DNA of 64,000 nt, taken from assembly GCF_020042345.1 (NCBI RefSeq), contig NZ_CP083387.1, positions 3,534,001 to 3,598,000 of the forward strand, given 5' to 3'. The notes under the pieces were generated by a model. It saw only the letters and a program-made list of their open reading frames with translations, was not told the DNA's origin and did not search any database. The stretch comes from Arachidicoccus terrestris (GTDB lineage: Bacteria; Bacteroidota; Bacteroidia; Chitinophagales; Chitinophagaceae). This document shows, in pieces, positions 38,000 through 47,232 of this stretch (within the stretch, counting starts at the first letter, position 1; every line of letters begins with the position of its first letter). Made by a program: the position numbers and the translations under genes.

Positions 38000-39784
38000 A
38001 TGACCAGGATGATTTTCGAACAAACACAATATAAAACAGTAACTCGTAACAGGCTGCTTTTACAGCGTATAAGGAAGACTGTTGCACTGATGGGGCTGTT
38101 GAGTCTGGGTACGCTGTACGGTTTACCCGCTCTGGGGCAATCTGCACCACTCGATTATGATATTCCTGCCAGTATTCTGGAATTGGAGAAGATGGAGCTG
38201 CCTGCATTTAGAAGCGATACTGCTTTTATTGAAAAATACGGCGGTAAAGCTGACGCCGTTACCCTCAACACGACGGCTATTCAGCACGCCATTGATGCTT
38301 TGTCTGCCGGTGGTGGCGGCGTGGTGTATATCGGACCCGGCCAGTGGATTACCGGCCCGATTGTATTGAAATCTAATGTTAATCTGCACATTGCGCGTGG
38401 TGGCTTATTACAGTTTTCCAGTGACTTTGACCAGTATCCATTGGTAACGACTAATTATGAGGGATTGGGGGCAGCGCGCTGCCAGTCCCCGATTTCCGCT
38501 AAAGGGCAATCGCATATTGCCATTACTGGTAAAGGGATTATTGACGGTGCGGGTGATGCCTGGCGAATGGTAAAAAAAGATAAGCTTACAGCTTCTCAGT
38601 GGAATGACCTTGTCGCATCCGGAGGTGTTGTTGACAGTAAGGGCCGCATCTGGTATCCCTCTGAGGGCTCCCTTAAGGGATCCACAACAAAGGATGCGGG
38701 TGTGCTGAAGGAGGGCAGGACAACGGCGGACTTCAAGGACATAAAAGATTATCTCCGCCCCAATCTACTTTCCCTTGTCAACTGCAAAGATGTCTTACTC
38801 GAAGGTGTCACTTTTCAGAATTCGCCAGCCTGGTGTTTGCACCCGCTGCTTTGTGAACGGATGATTATCCGGGATATCTACGCTAAAAACCCGTGGTATG
38901 CCCAAAACGGTGATGGCCTGGATCTTGAATCCTGTAAAGATGTTCTGATTGAAAAGAGCAGTTTTGACGTCGGTGATGATGGTATCTGCATGAAATCCGG
39001 CCGTGACGAACAAGGAAGAAAACGTGGCGCGCCCACTCAAAATGTGCTGATTCAGTATTGTACAGTTTATCATGCACACGGAGGGTTTGTTATCGGCAGC
39101 GAGATGTCCGGCGGTGTAAAAAACGTCGGGATCAGATATGCGACCTTTCTAGGTACGGACATCGGTTTGCGCTTTAAGACGACGCGTGGCCGCGGCGGAA
39201 TTGTAGAAAATATCTATGCTTCCCATATTAACATGAATAGCATAAAAGGAGATGCCATCCGTTTTGATATGTATTATGCGGCCAAAGATCCTATTGCGCT
39301 GAATGGAGAAAAACGAGATACTCCTAAAGAAGTATTGTTGCCTGTAACGGAAGCAACGCCGCAGTTTCGTAATTTTTATATTCAGTATATAAATTGTCAG
39401 GGTGCAGAACACAGCTTATTTTTTAGGGGGCTACCTGAAATGGCTATTAAAGATATCCATTTGCGTGAGCTTACTATGCAAACGCATAAGGGCATAGAAC
39501 TGATACAGGCTGATGGAATCCAGATCCGGGACATGCATGCTATCCTTACAGGCGGCCAGGGTCCTGCTGTAAGGCTTAATCACGCCACGCATCTTTCATT
39601 GCGAAATGTAAAGATGGAAAGCCGGGCATCCGAAGGCATCTCTGAAGCCGGGTGGATTGTTTCCGGCCACGGGAACGGCCCGATTTCTCTGGAAAACTGT
39701 ACTATAAATGGCAGACAGGCCACTAAGTCAGATTTTAAGCTGATAAGTGGTGCAGAAACTACTTCCATTCAGATCAAGCCATAA
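38000..39784 (+). CDS. GH28 family hydrolase 3
   Basis: The frame is open back into the SusD gene, but the ATG at 38000 (or 38009) yields a plausible signal (TVALMGLLSLGTLYGLPALG) and removes the overlap. The 594-residue protein is long for GH28. Motifs are NGDG (303-306, with G in place of the usual N/T before D305), GDD (325-327), HAHGG (H360) and RFK (391-393). An insertion at about 190-250 and a longer C-terminal beta-helix (to about 590) distinguish it from the other two. It should cut galacturonosyl linkages; a rhamnogalacturonan or substituted-galacturonan target is possible. It lies between SusD-2 and GH105. Confidence 0.88.
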   Translation: MTRMIFEQTQYKTVTRNRLLLQRIRKTVALMGLLSLGTLYGLPALGQSAPLDYDIPASILELEKMELPAFRSDTAFIEKYGGKADAVTLNTTAIQHAIDALSAGGGGVVYIGPGQWITGPIVLKSNVNLHIARGGLLQFSSDFDQYPLVTTNYEGLGAARCQSPISAKGQSHIAITGKGIIDGAGDAWRMVKKDKLTASQWNDLVASGGVVDSKGRIWYPSEGSLKGSTTKDAGVLKEGRTTADFKDIKDYLRPNLLSLVNCKDVLLEGVTFQNSPAWCLHPLLCERMIIRDIYAKNPWYAQNGDGLDLESCKDVLIEKSSFDVGDDGICMKSGRDEQGRKRGAPTQNVLIQYCTVYHAHGGFVIGSEMSGGVKNVGIRYATFLGTDIGLRFKTTRGRGGIVENIYASHINMNSIKGDAIRFDMYYAAKDPIALNGEKRDTPKEVLLPVTEATPQFRNFYIQYINCQGAEHSLFFRGLPEMAIKDIHLRELTMQTHKGIELIQADGIQIRDMHAILTGGQGPAVRLNHATHLSLRNVKMESRASEGISEAGWIVSGHGNGPISLENCTINGRQATKSDFKLISGAETTSIQIKP

Positions 39785-39861
39785 TGAGTCAGGGTGCACT
39801 GAATGGTTGCATATCTAATCAGCCCCCAATTATTATCTAACAATAAAATGAATATTCAAGT

Positions 39862-41898
39862 ATGTTTAAAGTACGCATTAATCGAAAACCATTTAAGTTA
39901 TGGCGACAGTCGGCATATGCAGTGGCAATCATCTGTTCCGCAGCGCTCTGTTCATGTGGGCAGTCTAAAGCTGATAGTAGTGGTCAGGAGGGTGCCGGAC
40001 AGATAGAAGGCATTGTGTCTGCCGAACAAGGAGTTCAGGCGGACTCTCTGGTCAGACAAATGGCTCGAACCGTGATGACTATTTGGAAAGACCCGGCCAT
40101 TACAGGACAACACTCCTATAGAAACTGGAGTTATGATGAAGGAGTGATATTAAAAGGATTTGAAAATATATGGGAATTGACTGGTGATCCGGTGTATTAT
40201 AATTATATCCAGCACTCAATGGATGATTTTGTCGACAAAAATGGTGTTATCCGCAGATATGACTCTACTTCATATAAACTGGATGACATTAATAACGGTA
40301 AGGTCTTACTTACCCTGGCTAGAGTATCTGGACAAAAACAATACTGGAAAGCTGCCGCCAGTTTGCGTAATCAATTGCTGCACCAGCCTCGGACGTTTGA
40401 CGGGGGGTTTTGGCATAAAACCATTTATCCTAACCAGATGTGGCTTGATGGTCTGTATATGGCTGAACCATTTTATGCTGAATATGCGATGCTGAGTGAT
40501 GAAGACACGGCATTTAATGATATAGGAAAGCAGTTTGTGTTAATGGAAAGGCACGCGCGGGATGAAAATACCGGTTTGCTTTACCACGGATGGGATGCCG
40601 CTAAAGTGCAGAAATGGGCTGACAAGGAAACTGGACTGTCCCCTAATTTCTGGGGCCGCGCTATGGGTTGGTACGGTATGGGACTGGTGGACGCGCTGGA
40701 TTATTTTCCAAAGGGCCAGCCTTATCGCGACTCTCTGATACAGATTCTGAATCGCTTTGCGGAGGCTGTAGTTAAGTATCAGGATAAAAACAGCCATGTC
40801 TGGTGGCAGGTCCTGGATAAGGCGGGAAAAAAAGGAAATTATCAGGAAGCGTCCGCGTCTTGTATGTTTGTGTATACACTTGCAAAAGGTGTTAGAAAAG
40901 GCTACTTACCTGCCAGTTTTGAAAAGGCCGCCAGCGAAGGATTTGCCGGTATCGTCAAAACATTTATCGGCAAGGACAGCACCGGCATGACAGTGCTCAA
41001 CGGCACCTGTGAAGTAGCAGGATTGGGTGGCAAACCATACAGGGACGGAACTTATGAATACTATATTAACGAAAAGCCGAAAGTGAATGATGGTAAAGGC
41101 GTAGGTGCGTTTTTATTGGCGGGAACGGAGATACAAATGGCTGCACAGCTACATTACGGACGCTCTAATGGTGAGGCGAAAGAAGTGTTACTGGATAATT
41201 TTTATAATAATGAGACTAAGATTAACCCGGCAGGTGTATCCAAGCCAATGCATTATACATGGAACGACAGGGCAAACAGCGGTTTCTCATTGTGGGGTGA
41301 CATTTTTGAGTCTCTGGGAGCTCATACCGCTATGCTGAAGGCAGCACCTTCCGATGACAATTTAAAGGATGCAGATATTTATATTGTTGTTGATCCTGAT
41401 ACCGAAAAAGAGACCGCCCGACCAAATTATGTCGACCAGTCAGCTATTGAGGCTGTTAAGGAATGGGTAAGTAAGGGGGGCGTCTTAGTTCTATTAGCCA
41501 ACGATTCGCTTAATGCCGAATTTGAACATTTTAACCACCTGGCAGAAACCTTTGGAATCCATTTTGACGGTAATAGTCTAAACAGAGTCCAAGGGCACGC
41601 ATATGAACAAGGCGCCATTGCCATTAATGCCGATGATTCAGTTTTTAACGGTGTTGAAAAAGTCTATATCAAGGAGCTTTCATCTATCACACTGAAAGGT
41701 GGTGCAAAAGCTGCACTAAATACGGAAGACGGCCATGTAGCTGCTGCAATTAGCCATGTTGGCAAAGGTCTTGTGTTTGCGGTAGGCGATCCTTGGGTAT
41801 ATAACGAATATGTCGATGGTAGAAAACTACCCTTACAATTTGAAAATTACAAAGCTATGACCGCACTTAGCAAATGGTTATTGAAAAATAGCAAGTAA
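39862..41898 (+). CDS. GH105 unsaturated galacturonyl/rhamnogalacturonyl hydrolase with extra C-terminal domain
   Basis: A 678-residue lipoprotein (signal ending LCSC, C32). Residues about 65-425 form the (alpha/alpha)6 barrel of GH105, with the catalytic Asp expected at D196 in QMWLDGLYMAEPFYAEYA. Such enzymes remove the unsaturated uronic acid left by pectate or rhamnogalacturonan lyases. Residues about 430-678 form a second domain (ADIYIVVDPDTEK, IEAVKEWVSKGGVLVLLAND, GKGLVFAVGDPWVYNEY) with a Rossmann-like, glutamine-amidotransferase/DUF4350-like pattern and no evident catalytic Cys. Its function is unknown. The gene is 77 bases after GH28 and 53 before uxaB. Confidence 0.9.
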   Translation: MFKVRINRKPFKLWRQSAYAVAIICSAALCSCGQSKADSSGQEGAGQIEGIVSAEQGVQADSLVRQMARTVMTIWKDPAITGQHSYRNWSYDEGVILKGFENIWELTGDPVYYNYIQHSMDDFVDKNGVIRRYDSTSYKLDDINNGKVLLTLARVSGQKQYWKAAASLRNQLLHQPRTFDGGFWHKTIYPNQMWLDGLYMAEPFYAEYAMLSDEDTAFNDIGKQFVLMERHARDENTGLLYHGWDAAKVQKWADKETGLSPNFWGRAMGWYGMGLVDALDYFPKGQPYRDSLIQILNRFAEAVVKYQDKNSHVWWQVLDKAGKKGNYQEASASCMFVYTLAKGVRKGYLPASFEKAASEGFAGIVKTFIGKDSTGMTVLNGTCEVAGLGGKPYRDGTYEYYINEKPKVNDGKGVGAFLLAGTEIQMAAQLHYGRSNGEAKEVLLDNFYNNETKINPAGVSKPMHYTWNDRANSGFSLWGDIFESLGAHTAMLKAAPSDDNLKDADIYIVVDPDTEKETARPNYVDQSAIEAVKEWVSKGGVLVLLANDSLNAEFEHFNHLAETFGIHFDGNSLNRVQGHAYEQGAIAINADDSVFNGVEKVYIKELSSITLKGGAKAALNTEDGHVAAAISHVGKGLVFAVGDPWVYNEYVDGRKLPLQFENYKAMTALSKWLLKNSK

Positions 41899-41951
41899 AT
41901 CAGAAACAGAAACCAAATTTATCATCATTATTATTAAACAATAAAAGACAG

Positions 41952-43481
41952 ATGCAAGAGAGTATGGGGGCCGGAAGATTAAGTGAGGATTCTTTAAAGA
42001 CTATCGAATCGGTTGTCGTGCCCCAAAAGGAGATATTTGAATTGCCCGAAAAGATTTTGCAATTCGGGACCGGGGTATTGCTTAGGGGCCTACCTGATTA
42101 TTATGTGGACGAGGCCAATAAACAGGGTATTTTTAACGGACGTATTGTTGTTGTTAAGTCTACCGCTCAGAATCGTGCTGATGATTTTCAGCAGCAAAAT
42201 GGACTTTATACCCTGTGCCTCAGGGGATGGCAAGATGGAAAGGCGACTTCAAGGGATGTCATCAACAGCTCGATTAGCCGGGTGATAGACAGTGTATCAA
42301 ACTGGCCAGCAGTGCTGGAGACAGCAGGCAATCCAGAAATGAAGATCGTATTTTCCAATACTACGGAAGTGGGTATCGTGCTGGATGAAAAGGATCTGCT
42401 TCAGGAAGATGCGACGCCACGGTCTTTTCCCGGCAAACTGCTGGCTTTTCTATTGAAAAGGTTTGAGCTGTTCCAGGGGGACCCGGAAAAAGGTATGATC
42501 ATCATTCCGACAGAACTTATTACCGATAATGGCCGTACGTTGAGAAAGATTTGCCTTGAACTTGCGCGGATAAATAGCCTTTCTCAGCCGTTTATAGAAT
42601 GGCTGGAAAATAGCAATGAATTTTGTGATTCCCTGGTAGACAGGATTGTATCCGGCAAAATGGAATCCGCACAAGAGGCCGAAGAATTTAAAAAGTTAGG
42701 TTACACAGACAAGTTAATGATTATGTCTGAGGTCTACGGCCTTTGGGCGATCGAGACCGCCAGTGAAAAGACGTTGGATGCCCTTTCATTTCGAAAGGTC
42801 GACCCGGGAGTCATCGTTACGTCCGATATTGAGAAGTATCGACATATGAAGCTTTTCTTGTTGAACGCGCCACACACTTTTACCTGTGTAATTGCGCAGG
42901 CATTAGGGTTCAAGTTTGTCAATGAAGCTATGTCTGACAAAACGTTTGAAAGTTTTATCAGGCAATTACTGATCGAAGAAGCTGTACCCGCTGTAGCCGG
43001 ACCCGACATTACAATCGAAGAGGCCACTAAATTTGCAGAGCAGGTTCTGGACCGGTTTAAAAATCCATATATTGATCATAGATGGTCAGATATCAGTAAA
43101 CAAATGACGTTAAAAATAGGGATGCGATGCTTGCCGCTGATCAGCGACTATTATGTTAGGTTCGGCAAGCTGCCTAAACAGATGATCAGGGGGCTGGCAG
43201 CCTATTTATTGTTTCTTAAAAACCAGAATATGGAAACGACGTCTGCGTCCACAGAGCTGAATGGAAGAATACTCCCGCTGACGGATGCCAAGGCGGCGAT
43301 CCTGGCGGAACACTTCAGTGACAAAGCGAATAGTACCGAGGTACTTATTGCACGAATATTGCAGGATGAGCGTTTATGGCCGGAGGCGGCCATTAAGGCA
43401 ACGGCCGGGCTACATGAACTGGTCGCAGCCACCGCAACGGCCATGGAAGGAATGGGTTTGGGTACTCAAATTAAATTATAA
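41952..43481 (+). CDS. uxaB: Tagaturonate reductase (altronate oxidoreductase)
   Basis: A 509-residue cytoplasmic enzyme of the mannitol-dehydrogenase/UxaB family. The nucleotide-binding N-terminus has ILQFGTGVLLRGL (about 35-47), then VFSNTTEVGI (about 137-146), IPTELITDNG (about 179-188) and the helical C-terminal domain with HTFTC (NAPHTFTCVIAQALG near 307). It reduces D-tagaturonate with NADH to D-altronate in galacturonate catabolism. It is followed by uxaA after 5 bases, so the pair is one translational unit. The preceding enzyme genes release the galacturonate it ultimately handles. UxaC, which makes tagaturonate, is not in this window. Confidence 0.94.
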   Translation: MQESMGAGRLSEDSLKTIESVVVPQKEIFELPEKILQFGTGVLLRGLPDYYVDEANKQGIFNGRIVVVKSTAQNRADDFQQQNGLYTLCLRGWQDGKATSRDVINSSISRVIDSVSNWPAVLETAGNPEMKIVFSNTTEVGIVLDEKDLLQEDATPRSFPGKLLAFLLKRFELFQGDPEKGMIIIPTELITDNGRTLRKICLELARINSLSQPFIEWLENSNEFCDSLVDRIVSGKMESAQEAEEFKKLGYTDKLMIMSEVYGLWAIETASEKTLDALSFRKVDPGVIVTSDIEKYRHMKLFLLNAPHTFTCVIAQALGFKFVNEAMSDKTFESFIRQLLIEEAVPAVAGPDITIEEATKFAEQVLDRFKNPYIDHRWSDISKQMTLKIGMRCLPLISDYYVRFGKLPKQMIRGLAAYLLFLKNQNMETTSASTELNGRILPLTDAKAAILAEHFSDKANSTEVLIARILQDERLWPEAAIKATAGLHELVAATATAMEGMGLGTQIKL

Positions 43482-43486
43482 GAAAA

Positions 43487-45133
43487 ATGGGACAGAAGGT
43501 ATTAACCGTACAGCCGGCAGATAATGTTGCCGTGGCTTTACAGGATCTGAAAGCGGGAGAAAGGGTAGAGGTTAATGGGAATACCGTTACTCTTCTGGAT
43601 GACGTACAGGCAAAACACAAGTTTTTATTGAATGACCTCAGAAAAGGGGACAGGATTATAATGTATGGAGTTTTGGTGGCCATTGCCAACGAGGATCTAA
43701 AGCAGGGGAATATTTTAACGACGGCGAATGTACATCATGCAGCATCCGGGTTTGAAGTAAGAGCCGGACATTTTGAATGGGATGGGCCTGACACGACTGC
43801 ATGGAAAGAGCGTCAGTTTTTAGGCTATCATCGTAGCGACGGGAAAGTTGGAGTGGCCAATTACTGGTTGGTTATACCCATGGTTTTTTGTGAGAACAGG
43901 AATGTGGAAGTGATGCGGCAGGCACTTACTCAGGCCCTCGGTTATAAATCTCATGATAAGTATAACGATTTTGCCAGGCAGCTGACAAGTTTGTATAAAG
44001 CGGGTAGGTCGACCGCCGAGATACTGGATGCCGATTTTAGCGGAGCAGATGAATGGGCAGAAAATCCTTTGTTGCCTAATATAGATGGTATTAAATTTTT
44101 AACCCATCAGGGCGGCTGCGGCGGCATACGTCAGGATGCCATTACACTGTGCGGTTTACTGGCAGGATATATAACACATCCTAATGTGGCAGGTGCCACT
44201 GTTTTGAGCCTGGGCTGCCAGAACGCGCAAATTAGTATTCTGGAAGAAGAAATTAAAAAGCGGTCACCGGATTTTGATAAGCCGTTGATACTCCTGGATC
44301 AGCAAAAAATTGGCAAAGAAAAAGACCTTTTGGCACAAGCCATCAAGCAAACCTTTGCAGGTATGATGGAAGCCAGTAAGCAAACGAGGCAGCCGGCGAG
44401 TCTTGACAAACTGACTCTGGGGCTGGAATGTGGCGGATCAGACGGATTTTCTGGTATTTCGGCTAATCCGGCCGTAGGCTATTGTTCTGACCTGTTGGTC
44501 GCCATGGGAGGTACAGTAATTCTGTCAGAGTTCCCCGAGTTATGTGGTGTAGAACAACAACTCAGTGACCGGTGTATGAACCGACAGGATGCACAAAGGT
44601 TTGCCGAGCTGATGAGCAAGTATAGTCAGCGTGCAGAAGAAGCGGGGTCCGGATTTGATATGAACCCTTCACCGGGCAATATCAAAGATGGCCTGATTAC
44701 AGATGCCATTAAATCAGCGGGAGCTGCCAAAAAAGGAGGAACATCGCCGGTAAGTGCTGTATTAGATTATCCCGAGCAGGTAACGAAGTCAGGACTCAAT
44801 CTTTTATGTACACCCGGAAACGATGTGGAGTCTACAACCGCTGAAGTCGGCAGTGGTGCTTCTATAGTACTTTTCACGACCGGACTCGGTACCCCCACCG
44901 GTAATCCTATTGCACCCGTTATAAAGATATCCAGTAATACGATTTTGTATAACAAGATGAGTGACATCATTGACCTGAATACCGGAACCGTTATTGAAGG
45001 AACAGAGACCATTGAACAGGCGGGGGCGCGAATACTGGATTTTGTTTGTGAAGTTGCAAGCGGCAAAAAAGTAAAGGCCGTCATTAACGGGCAGGATGAT
45101 TTCATACCATGGAAGCGAGGCATTAGCTTGTAG
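43487..45133 (+). CDS. uxaA: Altronate dehydratase
   Basis: A 548-residue protein with an N-terminal SAF domain (about 5-95) and a large UxaA catalytic domain. Conserved segments are THQGGCGGIRQDA (about 206-218), SLGCQNAQ, LGLECGGSDGFSGISANPAVG (about 311-331) and LCTPGNDVEST (about 440-450). It dehydrates D-altronate to 2-keto-3-deoxy-D-gluconate, usually with an Fe/Mn cofactor. It ends block 2, and a strong hairpin follows at 45206. The length is a little above the usual 495-500 residues. Confidence 0.94.
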   Translation: MGQKVLTVQPADNVAVALQDLKAGERVEVNGNTVTLLDDVQAKHKFLLNDLRKGDRIIMYGVLVAIANEDLKQGNILTTANVHHAASGFEVRAGHFEWDGPDTTAWKERQFLGYHRSDGKVGVANYWLVIPMVFCENRNVEVMRQALTQALGYKSHDKYNDFARQLTSLYKAGRSTAEILDADFSGADEWAENPLLPNIDGIKFLTHQGGCGGIRQDAITLCGLLAGYITHPNVAGATVLSLGCQNAQISILEEEIKKRSPDFDKPLILLDQQKIGKEKDLLAQAIKQTFAGMMEASKQTRQPASLDKLTLGLECGGSDGFSGISANPAVGYCSDLLVAMGGTVILSEFPELCGVEQQLSDRCMNRQDAQRFAELMSKYSQRAEEAGSGFDMNPSPGNIKDGLITDAIKSAGAAKKGGTSPVSAVLDYPEQVTKSGLNLLCTPGNDVESTTAEVGSGASIVLFTTGLGTPTGNPIAPVIKISSNTILYNKMSDIIDLNTGTVIEGTETIEQAGARILDFVCEVASGKKVKAVINGQDDFIPWKRGISL

Positions 45134-45205
45134 TGGGAATTAGTTTACCCGGTTTTATAGGATCTTGTGGTAACATGAGTTTTGGATTTGTTTGTAATAA
45201 TGGGG

Positions 45206-45259
45206 GAACCGCCTGTACACATATTTACAGAAATATGCTGCTCGCAGGCGGTTCATTTT
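45206..45259. terminator. Terminator between uxaA and the convergent DUF3857 gene
   Basis: GAACCGCCTG (45206-45215) pairs perfectly with CAGGCGGTTC (45245-45254) around a 29-base loop, followed by ATTTTT. It closes block 2. The loop is long, and part of it can form a smaller hairpin. Confidence 0.7.
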
Positions 45260-45294
45260 TGATGGGTCTCTAACGTTGATTTGCCGGATTTTGC

Positions 45295-47214
45295 CTATTC
45301 TTTTATGAAAATGATTTTCTCCTGGATATCGCCTTCGACGCTTTCGGCAAAATCGGTTAGTTTGCTGAAATCTGCTGCGCTGATTATTTGTTTTGTAAGA
45401 TCTAGCTGGCTGACGATCGTCAATTTTCTGGCATCTGCATCGTAACTATACTGGCTTGTATAGTTACCAAAATCGTAGCGCTCATTCTTGCCTTCAGGCA
45501 GTGATTCAGGATGGAGCCCTTCCTCCAGCAAAAATATGGTCGTGTCCTTTATCTGGTACGGGAAGGGAAAGTAAAAGTCCGCTTTGCGTGTACTGTCTTC
45601 CTCGGGCGTATAGATAAAACGGCTGAAAGGTCTGGAACTTACAAAAAGTTTATTGCCAGAGCTGAAATCGGGATATTGATCATATTTCAGGTCAATCTCA
45701 AAGTTATAGGGGCCTTCTCCTTTGGCGACCTCTGTAATCGATATGGAATCTGTTTGCTTTAATCCGGTATATTGATCCAGAAAGTCCTTTTTCTCCCTTT
45801 GTTGCTTTTGATATAATTGATAAAGGAATAGTTCTTTGTAGGCGCCAGTCCCTGCAAACTGGCTATGCTGAACAGCAGATCCGTCTTTACGGAGTTGCAC
45901 GTGTTGAGTGGTCGTTAATGTATTTTTATGATCAGTCGTAGCTGGTGTCTGAATCAGTTTGCCTCCATCCGGCGTTAACAGCAGACCGTAATTTCCCGCA
46001 GTTGAATATCCCAGGGTGCCGAAGTTTAACAATGAACTGGTACATTCCAGCCAGGTCGTATCCTGCTCTCCTGTTAACTGGGGAATGCAAAGTATTTCGT
46101 GGTTAAAACAATAGATTGGAAAATCTGCTGAAATCGGCATATCTGGCCTTTCCATATTAATAAGCACCGGATAACTCTTTATGCCCACGGCTGCGAGTGC
46201 AGCCTGCATAAAATGGCTGAGGGCCTTACAGTCTCCGTATTTTTTGGTGCTGACAACAGAGGCTGCCATTGGTTTCCAGCCGCCTATACCCAACTGTATA
46301 CTGACATAGCGCATATTTTGCTGCAAGTAATCATAAAGTATCCGGGCCTTACGTTCCGGGGTAGAAGCTTCCGCTGTCATGGCTTGATAAAATGCAATCT
46401 GGTCAGGCTTAAGCGCTGCGTCATTTTTATTTAACAACGTAACCCAGTCGCCAAAATGTGCCCAGCTGTCCATTTTGCCTTCGTAATCATCCATGCTGAA
46501 ATGATCGGCTGCCATGAATACGACAGGGAGATATTTGAACTTTGGTCCGGAATTGCTTTCCAGTGAGAGGGCTGGCAGGTTTTTTACTTTCCATGAATAG
46601 CTGCTGGTTACACCATTGGTTTTTGCCTCAGGAGTAATCTCTGTATTATAATTTTTAAACCTAAAGCCCAGCTGCGTGGGGATAGAGATCTGGTAACTGC
46701 TTTCCTCTACAGACTGATCTGCCATTTGAATAACAAAAGCGGGGTATTGCAATATGCCCTTGTATCTGACAGTATAGTCATATTCTACGGTGATCGGATA
46801 AGAGGGAGGGCTGACCTTGAAATAGGTGATGCTGCCATCGTCGATCAGCCCCTCGCCAAAGCCACTGGACATTAAATCTTTCTTGCTATATTGCTGTATC
46901 TGTATCCCATCCTTGTTATATACATGGATGGTGGCGTCGGTGAGGGCCATGAATTTAGAATTCTGCGCTGTAAAAATAAGACTTCTGTCTGCTTTTGGAT
47001 TTAAAACGGTATACACTTGATGATAATGGACAGCCGCATTTTGGGCATCTTTGACTTTTATCTGTGTATTATCCAGCCGCACGACACTGTTGGCGTCCTT
47101 TAATAATGCAGCGTTTATTCCGGAAGTAGGGTATTTACTTTCCTGTGCCGGCAAAGTAGAGGATGTGATACTTATGGTAATTATGCAGATGCTTAGTTTA
47201 TAAAATAATCGCAT
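45295..47214 (-). CDS. DUF3857 protein with transglutaminase-like domain, catalytic residues intact
   Basis: A 639-residue exported protein with a signal at about 5-23. An N-terminal DUF3857 beta domain (about 40-250) is followed by a transglutaminase-like domain with C329 (KKYGDCKALS), H372 (FNHEIL) and an acidic residue at E390 (WLECTSS), and then a C-terminal beta domain. This family is common in Bacteroidota, and its true substrate is unknown; cysteine-protease- or transglutaminase-type chemistry is possible. It lies 18 bases downstream of a paralogue of the same length on the same strand, so the two form one operon. Confidence 0.82.
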   Translation of the reverse strand: MRLFYKLSICIITISITSSTLPAQESKYPTSGINAALLKDANSVVRLDNTQIKVKDAQNAAVHYHQVYTVLNPKADRSLIFTAQNSKFMALTDATIHVYNKDGIQIQQYSKKDLMSSGFGEGLIDDGSITYFKVSPPSYPITVEYDYTVRYKGILQYPAFVIQMADQSVEESSYQISIPTQLGFRFKNYNTEITPEAKTNGVTSSYSWKVKNLPALSLESNSGPKFKYLPVVFMAADHFSMDDYEGKMDSWAHFGDWVTLLNKNDAALKPDQIAFYQAMTAEASTPERKARILYDYLQQNMRYVSIQLGIGGWKPMAASVVSTKKYGDCKALSHFMQAALAAVGIKSYPVLINMERPDMPISADFPIYCFNHEILCIPQLTGEQDTTWLECTSSLLNFGTLGYSTAGNYGLLLTPDGGKLIQTPATTDHKNTLTTTQHVQLRKDGSAVQHSQFAGTGAYKELFLYQLYQKQQREKKDFLDQYTGLKQTDSISITEVAKGEGPYNFEIDLKYDQYPDFSSGNKLFVSSRPFSRFIYTPEEDSTRKADFYFPFPYQIKDTTIFLLEEGLHPESLPEGKNERYDFGNYTSQYSYDADARKLTIVSQLDLTKQIISAADFSKLTDFAESVEGDIQEKIIFIKE

Positions 47215-47232
47215 GGCGAGGTTGCTTTGAGG

